Source: Rhizobium brockwellii
Lineage (GTDB): Bacteria; Pseudomonadota; Alphaproteobacteria; Rhizobiales; Rhizobiaceae
Length of the DNA: 64,000 nt
Assembly: GCF_000769405.2 (NCBI RefSeq)
Contig: NZ_CP053439.1
Coordinates: forward strand, 3,224,001-3,288,000
Direction of reading: 5' to 3'
The notes beneath the pieces are model-generated. The model ran no database searches. It saw nothing but the letters and a program-made list of their open reading frames with translations, and was not told where the DNA came from. Shown here piece after piece: positions 33,359 to 42,069 of this stretch. Made by a program: the position numbers and the translations under genes. How positions within the stretch are numbered: position 1 is the stretch's first letter; each line of letters begins with the position of its first letter.

Positions 33359-34183
33359 ATGAGACTGAAGATCAGCCACCTCACCGAATACCGCTACGAC
33401 GAACCGGCGCAGTTCTCGCTGCAACGGCTACGGCTGACGCCGCCGACGAACTCCACTCAAAAAGTACTCGGCTGGGCCCTGAAGGTCGAGGGCGCTACGC
33501 CGGAGGTCGAATATGACGACCAGTACGGCAATCATGTCAATCTGGTCTCGCTGGAAGGTGAACAGGAGATGACGCGCATCCTCGCCGAAGGCGAGGTCGA
33601 GACGGGGGACAACAACGGCGTCACCGGCCCGCATACCGGCTTCTGCCCGCTTTGGCTCTTCCTGCGCGACACGCCGCTGACCAAGGGCGGCAAGCTGGTG
33701 AAGGAACTGATCAAGGGCGTCGGTGGCGATAACGAGCTTGCCCGCATGCATGCGCTGATGGCGGCGATCCACGAAACGGTCGATTATAGGCCCGGCACCA
33801 GCAATACCGAGACGACGGCCGAGCAGGCGCTGGAGAGGAAGAGCGGCGTCTGTCAGGACCATGCGCATATTTTCATTGCCGCCGCCCGCACCCTGCAGGT
33901 GCCGGCGCGTTACATCTCCGGTTATTTGATGATGGAGGAAAAGATCGAACAGGCGGCGACCCATGCCTGGGCAGAGGCCCATATTCCCGGCCTTGGCTGG
34001 GTCGGCTTCGATCCCGCCAACGAGATCTGCCCGGATGCCCGTTACATCAGAGTCGCCTCCGGCCTCTGCTATCGCGACGCCGCGCCGATTTCAGGCATGC
34101 GCATCGGCACGCCGGGCGAAACGCTGTCGGTCACCGTGAAGGTCGAGGACGGCGGTCAGATGCAAAGCCAGAGCCAGAGCTGA
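33359..34183 (+). CDS. Transglutaminase-like protease family protein
   Basis: A 274-residue transglutaminase-like protein. An N-terminal beta domain (RLKISHLTEYRYDEPAQFSLQRLRL) precedes the papain-like core. The triad is visible: Cys in RKSGVCQDHAHIF near residue 165, His in ATHAWAEAHIPG near residue 202, and Asp in WVGFDPAN near residue 218. It has no signal peptide, so it acts in the cytoplasm, probably as a peptidase or amide-bond enzyme with the ATP-grasp and alpha-E partners. The Anbu-type proteasome gene often found with this trio is not in the window. Confidence 0.88.
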   Translation: MRLKISHLTEYRYDEPAQFSLQRLRLTPPTNSTQKVLGWALKVEGATPEVEYDDQYGNHVNLVSLEGEQEMTRILAEGEVETGDNNGVTGPHTGFCPLWLFLRDTPLTKGGKLVKELIKGVGGDNELARMHALMAAIHETVDYRPGTSNTETTAEQALERKSGVCQDHAHIFIAAARTLQVPARYISGYLMMEEKIEQAATHAWAEAHIPGLGWVGFDPANEICPDARYIRVASGLCYRDAAPISGMRIGTPGETLSVTVKVEDGGQMQSQSQS

Positions 34184-34544
34184 ACATACAGGCAGCTTTA
34201 TCGCACCCTGCGATTGGCCGGTAGAATAGCTGCCGAACTCGCCGCGAAACAAGCATGTTGGACTTGAATATAGCAACAGAGAGTCCCGAAATTCCGCCGG
34301 CTTCCGGCACGCGTCGCACGCCATAATTGCCATTCGTCAATTTTTCATTGCAGACTAACTCTATTTTAAGGCCGCAGGCACAAGCTTGTCTGCGGCGACG
34401 CCTGGTGTATTTCGGCAGGCGTCGTTTAAGAAGCGGCATGATGCAGGCTTTAATGATGATGTACAGCTGCCGGTATGGATGAGGCGACGAACGCGCCCTC
34501 CGATGAGGGCAGCCTGTTTGCTTCTGGGATTAACGAGATCGTCC
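34184..34544. other. Intergenic leader with hairpin before the HD-GYP gene
   Basis: A 361-base gap. CGACGCCTG (34396-34404) and CAGGCGTCG (34416-34424) form a perfect nine-base stem with an eleven-base loop, about 120 bases before the HD-GYP start. It may end transcription from the transglutaminase operon or be a leader structure. No convincing gene is seen in the rest. Confidence 0.45.
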
Positions 34545-35606
34545 ATGCCTCTTCTTATCGTCGACGACAGCGAATCCAGCCTTCTCGCCCTTGAGACCGC
34601 GGTCCGTGGTTTCGCCGGCTGTGTGGTCGAAAGCTTCACCAATCCGCTCGAAGCCCTTGCCCGCTGTCGGGAGGTCGATTTCGACGTCGTGCTGGTGGAT
34701 TACCTGATGCCTGAGATGAACGGTATCGAGATGATCCGCAGGCTGCGCCGCCAGCCGGGTTATGAGGATGTGCCCGTCGTGATGATCACCTCGCAGGCGA
34801 AGCGGGCGGTTCGGCTGGAAGCGCTGGAGGCCGGCGCCACGGACTTTCTCGCCAAGCCCTTCGACCCCTTGGAACTGCAGGCACGTGTCCTCAACCTGAT
34901 GGCCCTGCATAAGGCCCAGCTGGCGCTTGCCGACCGGGCGAAATCACTCGATATGGCCTTCCGCCACGCCACCGAACAGGCCGACATGCGCGAGCAGGAG
35001 ATCATCTGGTGCCTTGCCCAGGCAATGGCCTCGCGCGATGGCAATACCGGCGACCATATCGAGCGCGTCGCCAACATCGCCGAGCTGATCGCCGAAGGCC
35101 TCGGCCTCGACCGCATCCAGCGGCGCAATATTTATCTCGCCGCTCCCCTGCACGATATCGGCAAGATCGCCATTCCCGATGCCATCCTGCAGAAGCCGGG
35201 CAAGCTCGAGCGGCACGAGATCGAACGCATGCGCGAGCATGTCCCGATCGGTGTCGCCATTCTGGCCAACAGTTCCGCCGAGCTTTCCCGCGTCGCCACC
35301 GCCATCATCGCCGGCCATCATGAAAAATGGGACGGAACCGGCTATCCCAAGGGCCTGTCCGGCGACGCGATCCCGATCGAAGCGCGCATCGTCGCCGTCG
35401 CCGACGTCTTCGAAGCGCTCTGCTCCGACCGGCCCTACAAGCAGGCCTGGCCGATCGAGCATGCCTACGAGGAAATCATCGCCTGCAGCGGATCGCATTT
35501 CGACCCGGCCTGCGTCGCCGCCTTCCGCCGCAAATGGCCGGCAATCCGCGCGCTCTTCGAACGTGGCGCAGACGAAGATCACAGCATGGCGGTCTCAAAC
35601 GGCTAG
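34545..35606 (+). CDS. Response regulator with HD-GYP cyclic-di-GMP phosphodiesterase domain
   Basis: A 353-residue two-domain protein. The receiver domain (residues 1-120) has DD at 6-7, the phospho-acceptor Asp in VVLVDYLMPEMNG near residue 52, and the Lys in FLAKPFD near residue 105. The HD-GYP domain from about residue 150 has HIERVANIAE, the HD pair in PLHDIGKIAIPDAIL and the HHEKWDGTGYPKGLSG motif, so it should hydrolyse cyclic di-GMP. The ATG at 34545 (MPLLIVDDSE) matches receiver starts; the longer frame is excess. The cognate kinase is not adjacent. The TAG stop is formed by a repeat relic. Confidence 0.9.
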   Translation: MPLLIVDDSESSLLALETAVRGFAGCVVESFTNPLEALARCREVDFDVVLVDYLMPEMNGIEMIRRLRRQPGYEDVPVVMITSQAKRAVRLEALEAGATDFLAKPFDPLELQARVLNLMALHKAQLALADRAKSLDMAFRHATEQADMREQEIIWCLAQAMASRDGNTGDHIERVANIAELIAEGLGLDRIQRRNIYLAAPLHDIGKIAIPDAILQKPGKLERHEIERMREHVPIGVAILANSSAELSRVATAIIAGHHEKWDGTGYPKGLSGDAIPIEARIVAVADVFEALCSDRPYKQAWPIEHAYEEIIACSGSHFDPACVAAFRRKWPAIRALFERGADEDHSMAVSNG

Positions 35607-35624
35607 AGTCGGATGATTTTAGGC
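35604..35624. repeat. Relic of the rhizobial palindromic repeat module A
   Basis: TAGAGTCGGATGATTTTAGG at the end of the HD-GYP gene resembles the left half of module A at 12109-12160 (TAGAACAGGATGATTTTAGG). The right half is not intact. The leading TAG is the gene's stop codon. Confidence 0.5.
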
Positions 35625-35675
35625 TGGTCAACCCGGCCCTGTCCCAAGACGGCAACTTGAACTCTCACCCCAAGC

Positions 35676-36101
35676 CTAACCCGCTGCAAGAACCTGGAGG
35701 TGGCCGCGCACGCCGTAGCTGAAGATCGCCTGGTCGGCCGTGAGCAACGGTACGCGATGAAAACGGGCCGTGGCAACGATGATGCGGTCGGCGGGGTCGG
35801 CATGAAACTCACCAGGCAGCCGAACGCTGTCTATCGCGATGGAAGGCTCAATCGGTGCGAGTTGGATTCCGGGCAGGGACAATGCGCTGTCGATCCACCG
35901 CCCCACGTCGTCGCCGAGTGCCAGGCGTCCCTTCTGCACAAGCATCGCGATTTCCCAAGGTGTAATCGCCGAAATCAGGATCCGGCTTTTCTCCGTCATC
36001 TCGTCGATGACGCGTCGGGCCTGGGAACCGAGGCGTGCATCGTCCTGCATTGCCCAGACGAGAATATGCGTGTCGATGACGATCAACGAACGGCGTCCCA
36101 A
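35676..36101 (-). CDS. PIN-domain toxin (VapC family)
   Basis: A 141-residue PIN-domain protein, a probable RNase toxin. The four acidic positions are visible: Asp in VIDTHILVW near residue 9, Glu in SAITPWEIAML near residue 50, Asp in HADPADRIIVATA near residue 100, and Asp in LLTADQAI near residue 121. It overlaps the upstream Phd-type antitoxin gene by 19 bases, the normal antitoxin-toxin order. It would cleave tRNA or other RNA if freed from its antitoxin. The pair is inferred from family and arrangement. Confidence 0.88.
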   Translation of the reverse strand: MGRRSLIVIDTHILVWAMQDDARLGSQARRVIDEMTEKSRILISAITPWEIAMLVQKGRLALGDDVGRWIDSALSLPGIQLAPIEPSIAIDSVRLPGEFHADPADRIIVATARFHRVPLLTADQAIFSYGVRGHLQVLAAG

Positions 36102-36325
36102 TCTTCTGCTTCAGCAGCCGGAGACAGCGGATCGTCATAGCGCAAGACGCTGCCCTTCATCGCGCCGATGATACTCCTGCGTCCGCTGGGGTCAGGTGCC
36201 GGCGAAAGCACGGCAACTGGCCTTCCGCGCTTGGTGATGACGATAGATTCGTCGTCCTTCCCCATCTGATCGATAAGGTTCAGACATTTCGCCTTGAACT
36301 CCGCCGCACCGATCGTCTTGGACAT
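36083..36325 (-). CDS. Phd/YefM-type antitoxin
   Basis: An 80-residue antitoxin. The N-terminal Phd/YefM fold (SKTIGAAEFKAKCLNLIDQM, then SIVITKRGRPVAVLSP) binds DNA, and the C-terminal acidic tail (LSPAAEAEDWDAVR) would wrap the toxin. The toxin gene follows with a 19-base overlap. Such antitoxins normally repress their own promoter with the toxin as co-repressor. A terminator for the neighbouring arabonate dehydratase gene lies upstream, so the pair has its own promoter within 36326-36388. Confidence 0.87.
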   Translation of the reverse strand: MSKTIGAAEFKAKCLNLIDQMGKDDESIVITKRGRPVAVLSPAPDPSGRRSIIGAMKGSVLRYDDPLSPAAEAEDWDAVR

Positions 36326-36388
36326 GACTATATCTCCTGTACATCTATACGGAATATAGAGCCATTTTCGTATTGAACAAGTGCAAAG

Positions 36389-36417
36389 AAAAAGGCGGGG
36401 TCGTGCCCCGCCTTTTT
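36389..36417 (-). terminator. Rho-independent terminator after arabonate dehydratase
   Basis: AAAAAGGCGGGG (36389-36400) and CCCCGCCTTTTT (36406-36417) form a perfect twelve-base stem with a five-base loop and A/T runs on both sides. On the minus strand it ends the araD transcript 22 bases after its stop. Confidence 0.9.
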
Positions 36418-36438
36418 CTCGTTATGGATTGAACCGCG

Positions 36439-38178
36439 CTAGTGGCTGTCTTTGCCGACCGCGTTTCCGCGACATCCCTTGAGGAAATCGAGGTCGGCGC
36501 CGGTATCGGCCCCTTCGACATGCTGCTGATGCAGGAAGGCATAGCCGGATGTGGGCAGATCATGGTTCGGCTGCCATTCGGCAAGCCGCCGCGCCAGCTC
36601 CTCATCGGAAATGTCGAGATGCAGACGACGGTTCGGCACATCCAACTCGATCATGTCGCCGTTTTTCACGACCGCCAGCGGCCCGCCGACAGCCGCTTCC
36701 GGCGAGGTGTGCAGGACGACGGTACCGTAGGCCGTTCCGGACATGCGGGCGTCGGAAATGCGCACCATATCGAGGATGCCCTTCTTCAGCACCTTCGGCG
36801 GCAACCCCATATTGCCAACCTCGGCCATCCCGGGATAGCCCTTCGGCCCACAGTTCTTCATGACCATGATGCAGGTTTCGTCGATGTCGAGGTTATCGTC
36901 GTTGATCTTGGCCTTGTAGTCGTCGATGTCCTCGAACACGACCGCCCTGCCCTTGTGCACCAGCAGATGCGGCGAAGCCGCCGAAGGCTTCAACACCGCG
37001 CCCTTCGGCGCGAGGTTGCCGCGCAGCACGACGATGCCGCCCGAAGCTGTCAGCGCCTTTTCGGCCGGCAGGATGACGTCTTCGTTCCAGTTGACGACGT
37101 CTTTGACCTCGTCCCAGACGGTTTCGCCGGATACCGTCAGCGCATCCTTGTGCAGCAGGCCCGCCTCGCCGAGGCGCTTCAGCACCACCGGCAGGCCGCC
37201 GGCATAGAAGAACTCCTCCATCAGGTACTTGCCCGACGGCATCAGGTTGACGATGGTCGGGACGTCACGGCCACAGCGATCCCAGTCGTCAAGCGAAAGA
37301 TCGATGCCGACACGGCCGGCGATCGCGAGCAGGTGGATGACGGCGTTGGTCGATCCGCCGATGGCCGCGTTGGTGCGGATGGCATTCTCGAAGGCCTGCT
37401 TCGTCATGATCTCGGAGGGCTTCAGGTCGTCCTTGACCATCTGCACGATACGCCGGCCGGTCAGCTGCGCCATGACCTTGCGGCGGGAATCGACGCCCGG
37501 GATCGCGGCGTTGCCTGACAGCGCCATGCCGAGCGCCTCGGCCATGGAAGCCATGGTGGAGGCGGTGCCCATGGTGTTGCAGGTGCCCGACGAACGGCTC
37601 ATCGAGGCTTCCGCCTCGAGGAATTCGGCCTGCGTCATCTCGCCGGCCTTCACCATTTCGGAAAACTTCCACAGATGCGTGCCCGAGCCGACCCGTTCGC
37701 CGCGGAAATAGCCGTTCAGCATCGGCCCGCCAGTGACGACGATCGAAGGCAGGTCGCAGGAAGCCGCCCCCATGATCAGCGACGGCGTGGTCTTGTCGCA
37801 GCCGACCAACAATACGCAGCCATCCATCGGCTGGCCGCGGATCGCCTCTTCCACCGCGAGTGCCGCAAGGTTGCGGTACATCATCGCGGTCGGGCGGAAG
37901 GTGTTTTCGGAGGCCGAGAAGACCGGCACCTCGAGCGGGAAACCGCCGGCTTCCCAGACGCCCGCCTTCACCTTCTCGGCGAGCTCGCGCAGATGACCGT
38001 TGCACGGCGTCATATCCGACCAGGTGTTGAGGATGCCGATGACCGGGCGGCCGTCGAACAGGTCGTGCGGATATCCCTGGTTCTTAAGCCAGCCGCGGTG
38101 GTAGATCACGTCGCGGCTCGTGCCGCCGTACCATTCCTGCGACCTCAGCCTGCGCGGCCATTCTGCTTTCTTCTTCAT
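36439..38178 (-). CDS. araD: L-arabinonate dehydratase (IlvD/EDD family)
   Basis: A 579-residue [2Fe-2S] sugar-acid dehydratase that converts L-arabinonate to 2-keto-3-deoxy-L-arabinonate. Cluster ligands are Cys59 (DMTPCNGH), Cys127 (LVGCDKT) and Cys200 (SSGTCNTMGT), the positions known for the R. leguminosarum enzyme, and the length is the same. RISDARMSGTAYGT near residue 475 carries the catalytic Ser. Activity on other pentonates such as D-fuconate is possible in this family. It is followed in the pathway by the semialdehyde dehydrogenase encoded 62 bases upstream of its start. The gene name varies between species. Confidence 0.9.
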   Translation of the reverse strand: MKKKAEWPRRLRSQEWYGGTSRDVIYHRGWLKNQGYPHDLFDGRPVIGILNTWSDMTPCNGHLRELAEKVKAGVWEAGGFPLEVPVFSASENTFRPTAMMYRNLAALAVEEAIRGQPMDGCVLLVGCDKTTPSLIMGAASCDLPSIVVTGGPMLNGYFRGERVGSGTHLWKFSEMVKAGEMTQAEFLEAEASMSRSSGTCNTMGTASTMASMAEALGMALSGNAAIPGVDSRRKVMAQLTGRRIVQMVKDDLKPSEIMTKQAFENAIRTNAAIGGSTNAVIHLLAIAGRVGIDLSLDDWDRCGRDVPTIVNLMPSGKYLMEEFFYAGGLPVVLKRLGEAGLLHKDALTVSGETVWDEVKDVVNWNEDVILPAEKALTASGGIVVLRGNLAPKGAVLKPSAASPHLLVHKGRAVVFEDIDDYKAKINDDNLDIDETCIMVMKNCGPKGYPGMAEVGNMGLPPKVLKKGILDMVRISDARMSGTAYGTVVLHTSPEAAVGGPLAVVKNGDMIELDVPNRRLHLDISDEELARRLAEWQPNHDLPTSGYAFLHQQHVEGADTGADLDFLKGCRGNAVGKDSH

Positions 38179-38240
38179 AGTCTCTGTCCTTCAGGATATC
38201 CCCTGATCGCCTCGTACGATCAGGGTTATCGCGCTTCGTC

Positions 38241-39674
38241 TCAAGCCAGTGTGTAGGCCGTCTTGACGGTTGTGTAGAATTCGGCGGCGTACTTGCCCTG
38301 CTCGCGCGGGCCGTAGGACGAGCCCTTGCGGCCGCCGAAGGGAACGTGGAAATCGACGCCGGCGGTCGGCAGGTTGACCATCACCATGCCGGCTTCGGCA
38401 TTGCGCTTGAAATGCGTCGCATGCTTGAGGCTGGTCGTGGCAATGCCTGACGACAGGCCGAACGGCGTGTCGTTGGCGGTCGCCAGCGCCTCCTCGTAAT
38501 CCTTCACCCGGATCAGCGAGACAACCGGTCCGAAGATCTCTTCGCGCGAGATGCGCATCTCATTGGTCGCTTCGGTAAACAGCGTCGGCTGCAGATAGAA
38601 GCCGGGCGTTTCGCGCGAGACGAGTTCGCCGCCGAAGGCGAGCTTGGCGCCTTCCTTTTTGCCGATCTCGATATAGTCGGTATCGGTCTTCAGCTGCCGG
38701 TCATCGACGACGGGGCCGATATGGGTGCCGGGCTTCATGGCATTGTCGACGACGATGGTCTTCAGCTTTTCGGTGAGCGCAGCAACGAACTTGTCGTGGA
38801 TGCCCTCGGTGACGATCAGCCGCGACGAGGCGGTGCAGCGCTGGCCGGTGGAGAAGAAGCCGGAATTGGCGGCGGCCTCGACGGCGACGGTCAGATCGGC
38901 ATCGTCGAGCACGACCATCGGGTTCTTGCCGCCCATTTCGAGCTGGAACTTGCGGTTATGTTCGAGCGAAGCGGTAGCGACGCGTTTGCCGGTGCCGACC
39001 GAACCGGTGAAGGTGATGCCGGAAATATCGGGGCTGTCGAGCATCGTCTGGCCGACCACAGAGCCCTTGCCCATGACGAGGTTGAGAACGCCCTTCGGCA
39101 GGCCGGCGCGATGCAGGATATCGACGATCGCCCAGCCGCAGCCAGGCACCAGATCGGCCGGCTTGAAGACGATGGTATTGCCGTAGCAGAGCGCCGGCGC
39201 GATCTTCCAGGCGGGAATGGCGATCGGGAAATTCCAGGGCGTGATGATGCCGATGACGCCGAGCGGCTCGCGGGTGATCTCGACGCCGATATTCGGACGC
39301 ACCGACGGAAGAACCTCACCGGCCAGCCGCAGTGCCTCACCGGCGAAGAATTCGAAGATCTGCGAAGCGCGGATAACCTCGCCGGTGGCTTCCGGCAAAG
39401 TCTTGCCTTCTTCGCGGGCAAGCAGCGCGCCCAGTTCGTCTTTGCGCGCCATGATCTCGTCGCCCGTCTTCTTCAGGATGACGTGGCGCTCCCAGATGCC
39501 CGAGTGCGACCAGGCCGGGAAGGCAGCCTTGGCGGCAGCGATGGCGTTTCTGGTGTCATCTGCGCTGCCATCTGCATAGAGGCCGACGACCTCATTCGTA
39601 TCCGACGGGTTGATATTCTTCGTCGCGTTCGAGCCGACCCATTCGCCGGCGATCAGGTTTTGATAAATGGTCAT
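38241..39674 (-). CDS. Aldehyde dehydrogenase, probable alpha-ketoglutarate semialdehyde dehydrogenase
   Basis: A 477-residue NAD(P)-dependent aldehyde dehydrogenase. The fold markers are PWNFPIAIPAWKIAPALCYG, the FTGSVGTGKRVA nucleotide loop, catalytic Glu in LEMGGKNPM near residue 250, and catalytic Cys in STGQRCTASSRLIV near residue 284. The context with arabonate dehydratase and GguC supports oxidation of 2,5-dioxopentanoate to 2-oxoglutarate, the last step of the non-phosphorylated L-arabinose route. Succinate-semialdehyde-type activity is an alternative from sequence alone. Confidence 0.87.
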   Translation of the reverse strand: MTIYQNLIAGEWVGSNATKNINPSDTNEVVGLYADGSADDTRNAIAAAKAAFPAWSHSGIWERHVILKKTGDEIMARKDELGALLAREEGKTLPEATGEVIRASQIFEFFAGEALRLAGEVLPSVRPNIGVEITREPLGVIGIITPWNFPIAIPAWKIAPALCYGNTIVFKPADLVPGCGWAIVDILHRAGLPKGVLNLVMGKGSVVGQTMLDSPDISGITFTGSVGTGKRVATASLEHNRKFQLEMGGKNPMVVLDDADLTVAVEAAANSGFFSTGQRCTASSRLIVTEGIHDKFVAALTEKLKTIVVDNAMKPGTHIGPVVDDRQLKTDTDYIEIGKKEGAKLAFGGELVSRETPGFYLQPTLFTEATNEMRISREEIFGPVVSLIRVKDYEEALATANDTPFGLSSGIATTSLKHATHFKRNAEAGMVMVNLPTAGVDFHVPFGGRKGSSYGPREQGKYAAEFYTTVKTAYTLA

Positions 39675-39743
39675 GGGCTTAACAAGCCTCCTTTACCGTT
39701 TACGAGCAAAGAGCCGGCCGCCGGATGCGGCCAGGTCTTGAAT

Positions 39744-40739
39744 TCAGAGCTGCCTGACGGCGATCTCTTCCTCGGCGGCCACCTTCAGCGGATTGCGGAG
39801 CGCCAGGCCGAATTCGGCAACTTCGATCTCGAAGACGTCGCCCTCTTCGGTCTTGACGCCGTCGGCAAAGGAAAGGGTCGCCGTGCCGAACATATGGACA
39901 TGCACATCGCCCGGAACACGGAAGAGGCCATATTTGAAATGGTGATATTCCAGATTGGCGAAGGTGTGCGACATGTTCGCTTCACCTGATAGGAACGGCT
40001 TTTCGAAGATCACCTTATCGCCGCGCTTGATGCGCGAGGTACCGCGAATATCGTCCGGCGCCGCGCCGATGCGGATTTCCGGACCATAGGCGGCCGGGCG
40101 CAGTTTCGAGTGGGCCAGAAAGAGATAGTTGATCCGCTCGGTGACGTGGTCCGAAAATTCGTTCGACAGCGCAAAGCCGATGCGGAACGGCGTGCCGTCC
40201 TTGGCGATCACGTAAATGCCAGCCATTTCAGGCTCTTCGCCGCCGTCGAGCGCGAAGGAGGGCGAGATGAGCGGCGCGCCGGGGGCAGCCGTGCCATAGC
40301 CGTTGCCCTTGTAGAACCATTCGGGCTGGACGCCCTTTTCGCCGGCCTTCGGCTTGCCGTTCTCGAGGCCCATCTTGAACATCTTCATCGAGTCCGTGAG
40401 GGTTTCCTCCGCGGCCTCGGTGGTCTTCTTATGCATGGAATCGCGCGTTGCCGCCGAGCCCAAATGCGTCAGGCCGGTGCCGGTCAGATGCAGGTGCGCG
40501 GCATCGGGATGGGTGATCGGCGGAAGGAAACGGCCTTCCGCATTGGCCTTCTCAAGATCGACGGCGTCCCCGTAGCCATGCGCTTCGATGACCGAGGCAA
40601 GAGACTTGCCGCCATCTGCGGCTTCCATCGCCAGTGCATAGACGCTGACGGCGTTCTTGACCGACCTTGCAGCGCCGCCCTGCTCGCGTACGGCGACGAT
40701 GATCTCTCCGTTTGCACCCTTGATCTGTGAAATAAGCAC
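39744..40739 (-). CDS. gguC: GguC, fumarylacetoacetate-hydrolase-fold protein
   Basis: A 331-residue AraD1/GguC-family protein with an FAH-type C-terminal core (GNGYGTAAPGAPLISPSFALDGGEEPE, then RIGFALSNEFSDHVTER and AAYGPEIRIG), with Glu/Asp residues that could bind the metal. In Agrobacterium gguC lies with gguAB. FAH-fold enzymes such as Caulobacter XylX dehydrate 2-keto-3-deoxy pentonates, so GguC may carry out the missing step between arabonate dehydratase and the semialdehyde dehydrogenase here. That activity is inferred. A 118-base gap separates it from gguB. Confidence 0.83.
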   Translation of the reverse strand: MLISQIKGANGEIIVAVREQGGAARSVKNAVSVYALAMEAADGGKSLASVIEAHGYGDAVDLEKANAEGRFLPPITHPDAAHLHLTGTGLTHLGSAATRDSMHKKTTEAAEETLTDSMKMFKMGLENGKPKAGEKGVQPEWFYKGNGYGTAAPGAPLISPSFALDGGEEPEMAGIYVIAKDGTPFRIGFALSNEFSDHVTERINYLFLAHSKLRPAAYGPEIRIGAAPDDIRGTSRIKRGDKVIFEKPFLSGEANMSHTFANLEYHHFKYGLFRVPGDVHVHMFGTATLSFADGVKTEEGDVFEIEVAEFGLALRNPLKVAAEEEIAVRQL

Positions 40740-40857
40740 GTCTTCGATCCTTCTCGTTTCGGCGAAGACAGGAAAAAGCTCCGCCTGTCCGGCTCCATCA
40801 GGAGCCGGAATCCATCATTCATAGGACTGCGAATGCCTGGCTAGCGCCTTGAGACGC

Positions 40858-42069
40858 TCAGCCCTTGTTCTTATTGTAGACGTCGAAGAACACGGCAGCG
40901 AGAAGCACCGCACCCTTGACCATCTGCTGCGAGTCGGTGCCGAGACCGTGGATCGACATGCCGTTGTTCATGATGCCCATGATCAGAGCGCCGATAACAG
41001 CGCCGGTCACTTTGCCGACGCCGCCCTGGGCGGATGCGCCGCCGATGAAGCAGGCCGCGATCACGTCGAGTTCAAGGCCGAAGCCGCCCTTGGCCGTCGC
41101 CGAGTTCAGACGCAGGGCAACGATAAGTCCGGCCAGTCCGGCAAGCAGGCCCATGTTTGCGAACGTCAGGAAGGTCAGCCGCTCGGTGTTGATACCGGAA
41201 AGCTTCGTCGCCTTCTCATTGCCGCCCATGGCGTAGATGCGGCGGCCGATCGTCGTCCGGCGGGTAATGAAGGCATAGGCAGCAACCAAAACGAGCATGA
41301 CCATCAGCACATTCGGGAAGCCGCGGTAGATGGACAGCTGGTAGCCGAGCGCCAGAATGGCGAGGGTGACGAGGGCGTTCTGGGCGAGGAAGAAGCCCAG
41401 CGGCTCGACGTCATTGCCATGCTTTTCATTCGACAGGCGCTTGCGCCATGCCAGATAGAAGAGGGTTACGGCGCCGACAACGGTCAGAATGATCGAGGTC
41501 GAGTTGATGCCGCCCATATCGAAAGCGTTCGGCAGGAAGCCGATGCTGATCAGCTGGAAAGCCGGCGGGAAAGGACCGATGCTGGTGCCGGTCCCCGATG
41601 CCGTCATCACGAACAGCGTCAGTCCGCGGAAGACCAGCATGCCAGCCAACGTGACGATGAAGGACGGGATCTTGTGATAGGCGACGAAATAGCCCTGGAT
41701 GCCGCCAACAAGCGCACCCATGGCGAGACATACGATACCCGCCAGGACGTAGTTGGTGTGCCATTGCACCGTCATTACACCGGCGATAGCGCCGATAAAG
41801 CCGACGACGGAACCAACCGAAAGGTCGATATGGCCGGCAACGATCACCAGCAGCATGCCGAGCGCCATGATGACGATGAACGAGTTCTGCAGAATGATGT
41901 TTGTCAGGTTGAGCGGCCTGAAGAGAACGCCACCGGTCGAGAACTGGAAGAACACCATGATCGCGATGAGCGCGATAAACATGCCATATTCGCGGATGTT
42001 GCCGCGAACGTAGTCTCCGATGGAGACGACACGCCCTTGCTCAGCGATAGGTTGATTGATCGGTGTCAT
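40858..42069 (-). CDS. gguB: Multiple-monosaccharide ABC transporter permease
   Basis: A 403-residue CUT2-type sugar permease with about ten transmembrane segments. The family sequence [20 protein letters not shown] (near residue 90) and the C-terminal [24 protein letters not shown] are clear, and [16 protein letters not shown] is the conserved cytoplasmic loop that contacts the ATPase. It overlaps gguA by four bases (ATGA), so it is translationally coupled. It forms the inner-membrane channel for sugars delivered by ChvE. Confidence 0.93.
   Translation of the reverse strand: MTPINQPIAEQGRVVSIGDYVRGNIREYGMFIALIAIMVFFQFSTGGVLFRPLNLTNIILQNSFIVIMALGMLLVIVAGHIDLSVGSVVGFIGAIAGVMTVQWHTNYVLAGIVCLAMGALVGGIQGYFVAYHKIPSFIVTLAGMLVFRGLTLFVMTASGTGTSIGPFPPAFQLISIGFLPNAFDMGGINSTSIILTVVGAVTLFYLAWRKRLSNEKHGNDVEPLGFFLAQNALVTLAILALGYQLSIYRGFPNVLMVMLVLVAAYAFITRRTTIGRRIYAMGGNEKATKLSGINTERLTFLTFANMGLLAGLAGLIVALRLNSATAKGGFGLELDVIAACFIGGASAQGGVGKVTGAVIGALIMGIMNNGMSIHGLGTDSQQMVKGAVLLAAVFFDVYNKNKG

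Noticed and set aside
34386..34544. N-terminal extension of the HD-GYP response regulator
   Set aside because: Receiver domains begin with the hydrophobic strand just before the DD pair, which fits the ATG at 34545. The extra 53 residues contain the hairpin region and have no family similarity.
35676..36325. HepT/MNT pairing of the DUF86 protein with the VapC-Phd locus
   Set aside because: The VapC toxin has its own overlapping Phd antitoxin, and the DUF86 gene is 21 kb away in an unrelated operon.
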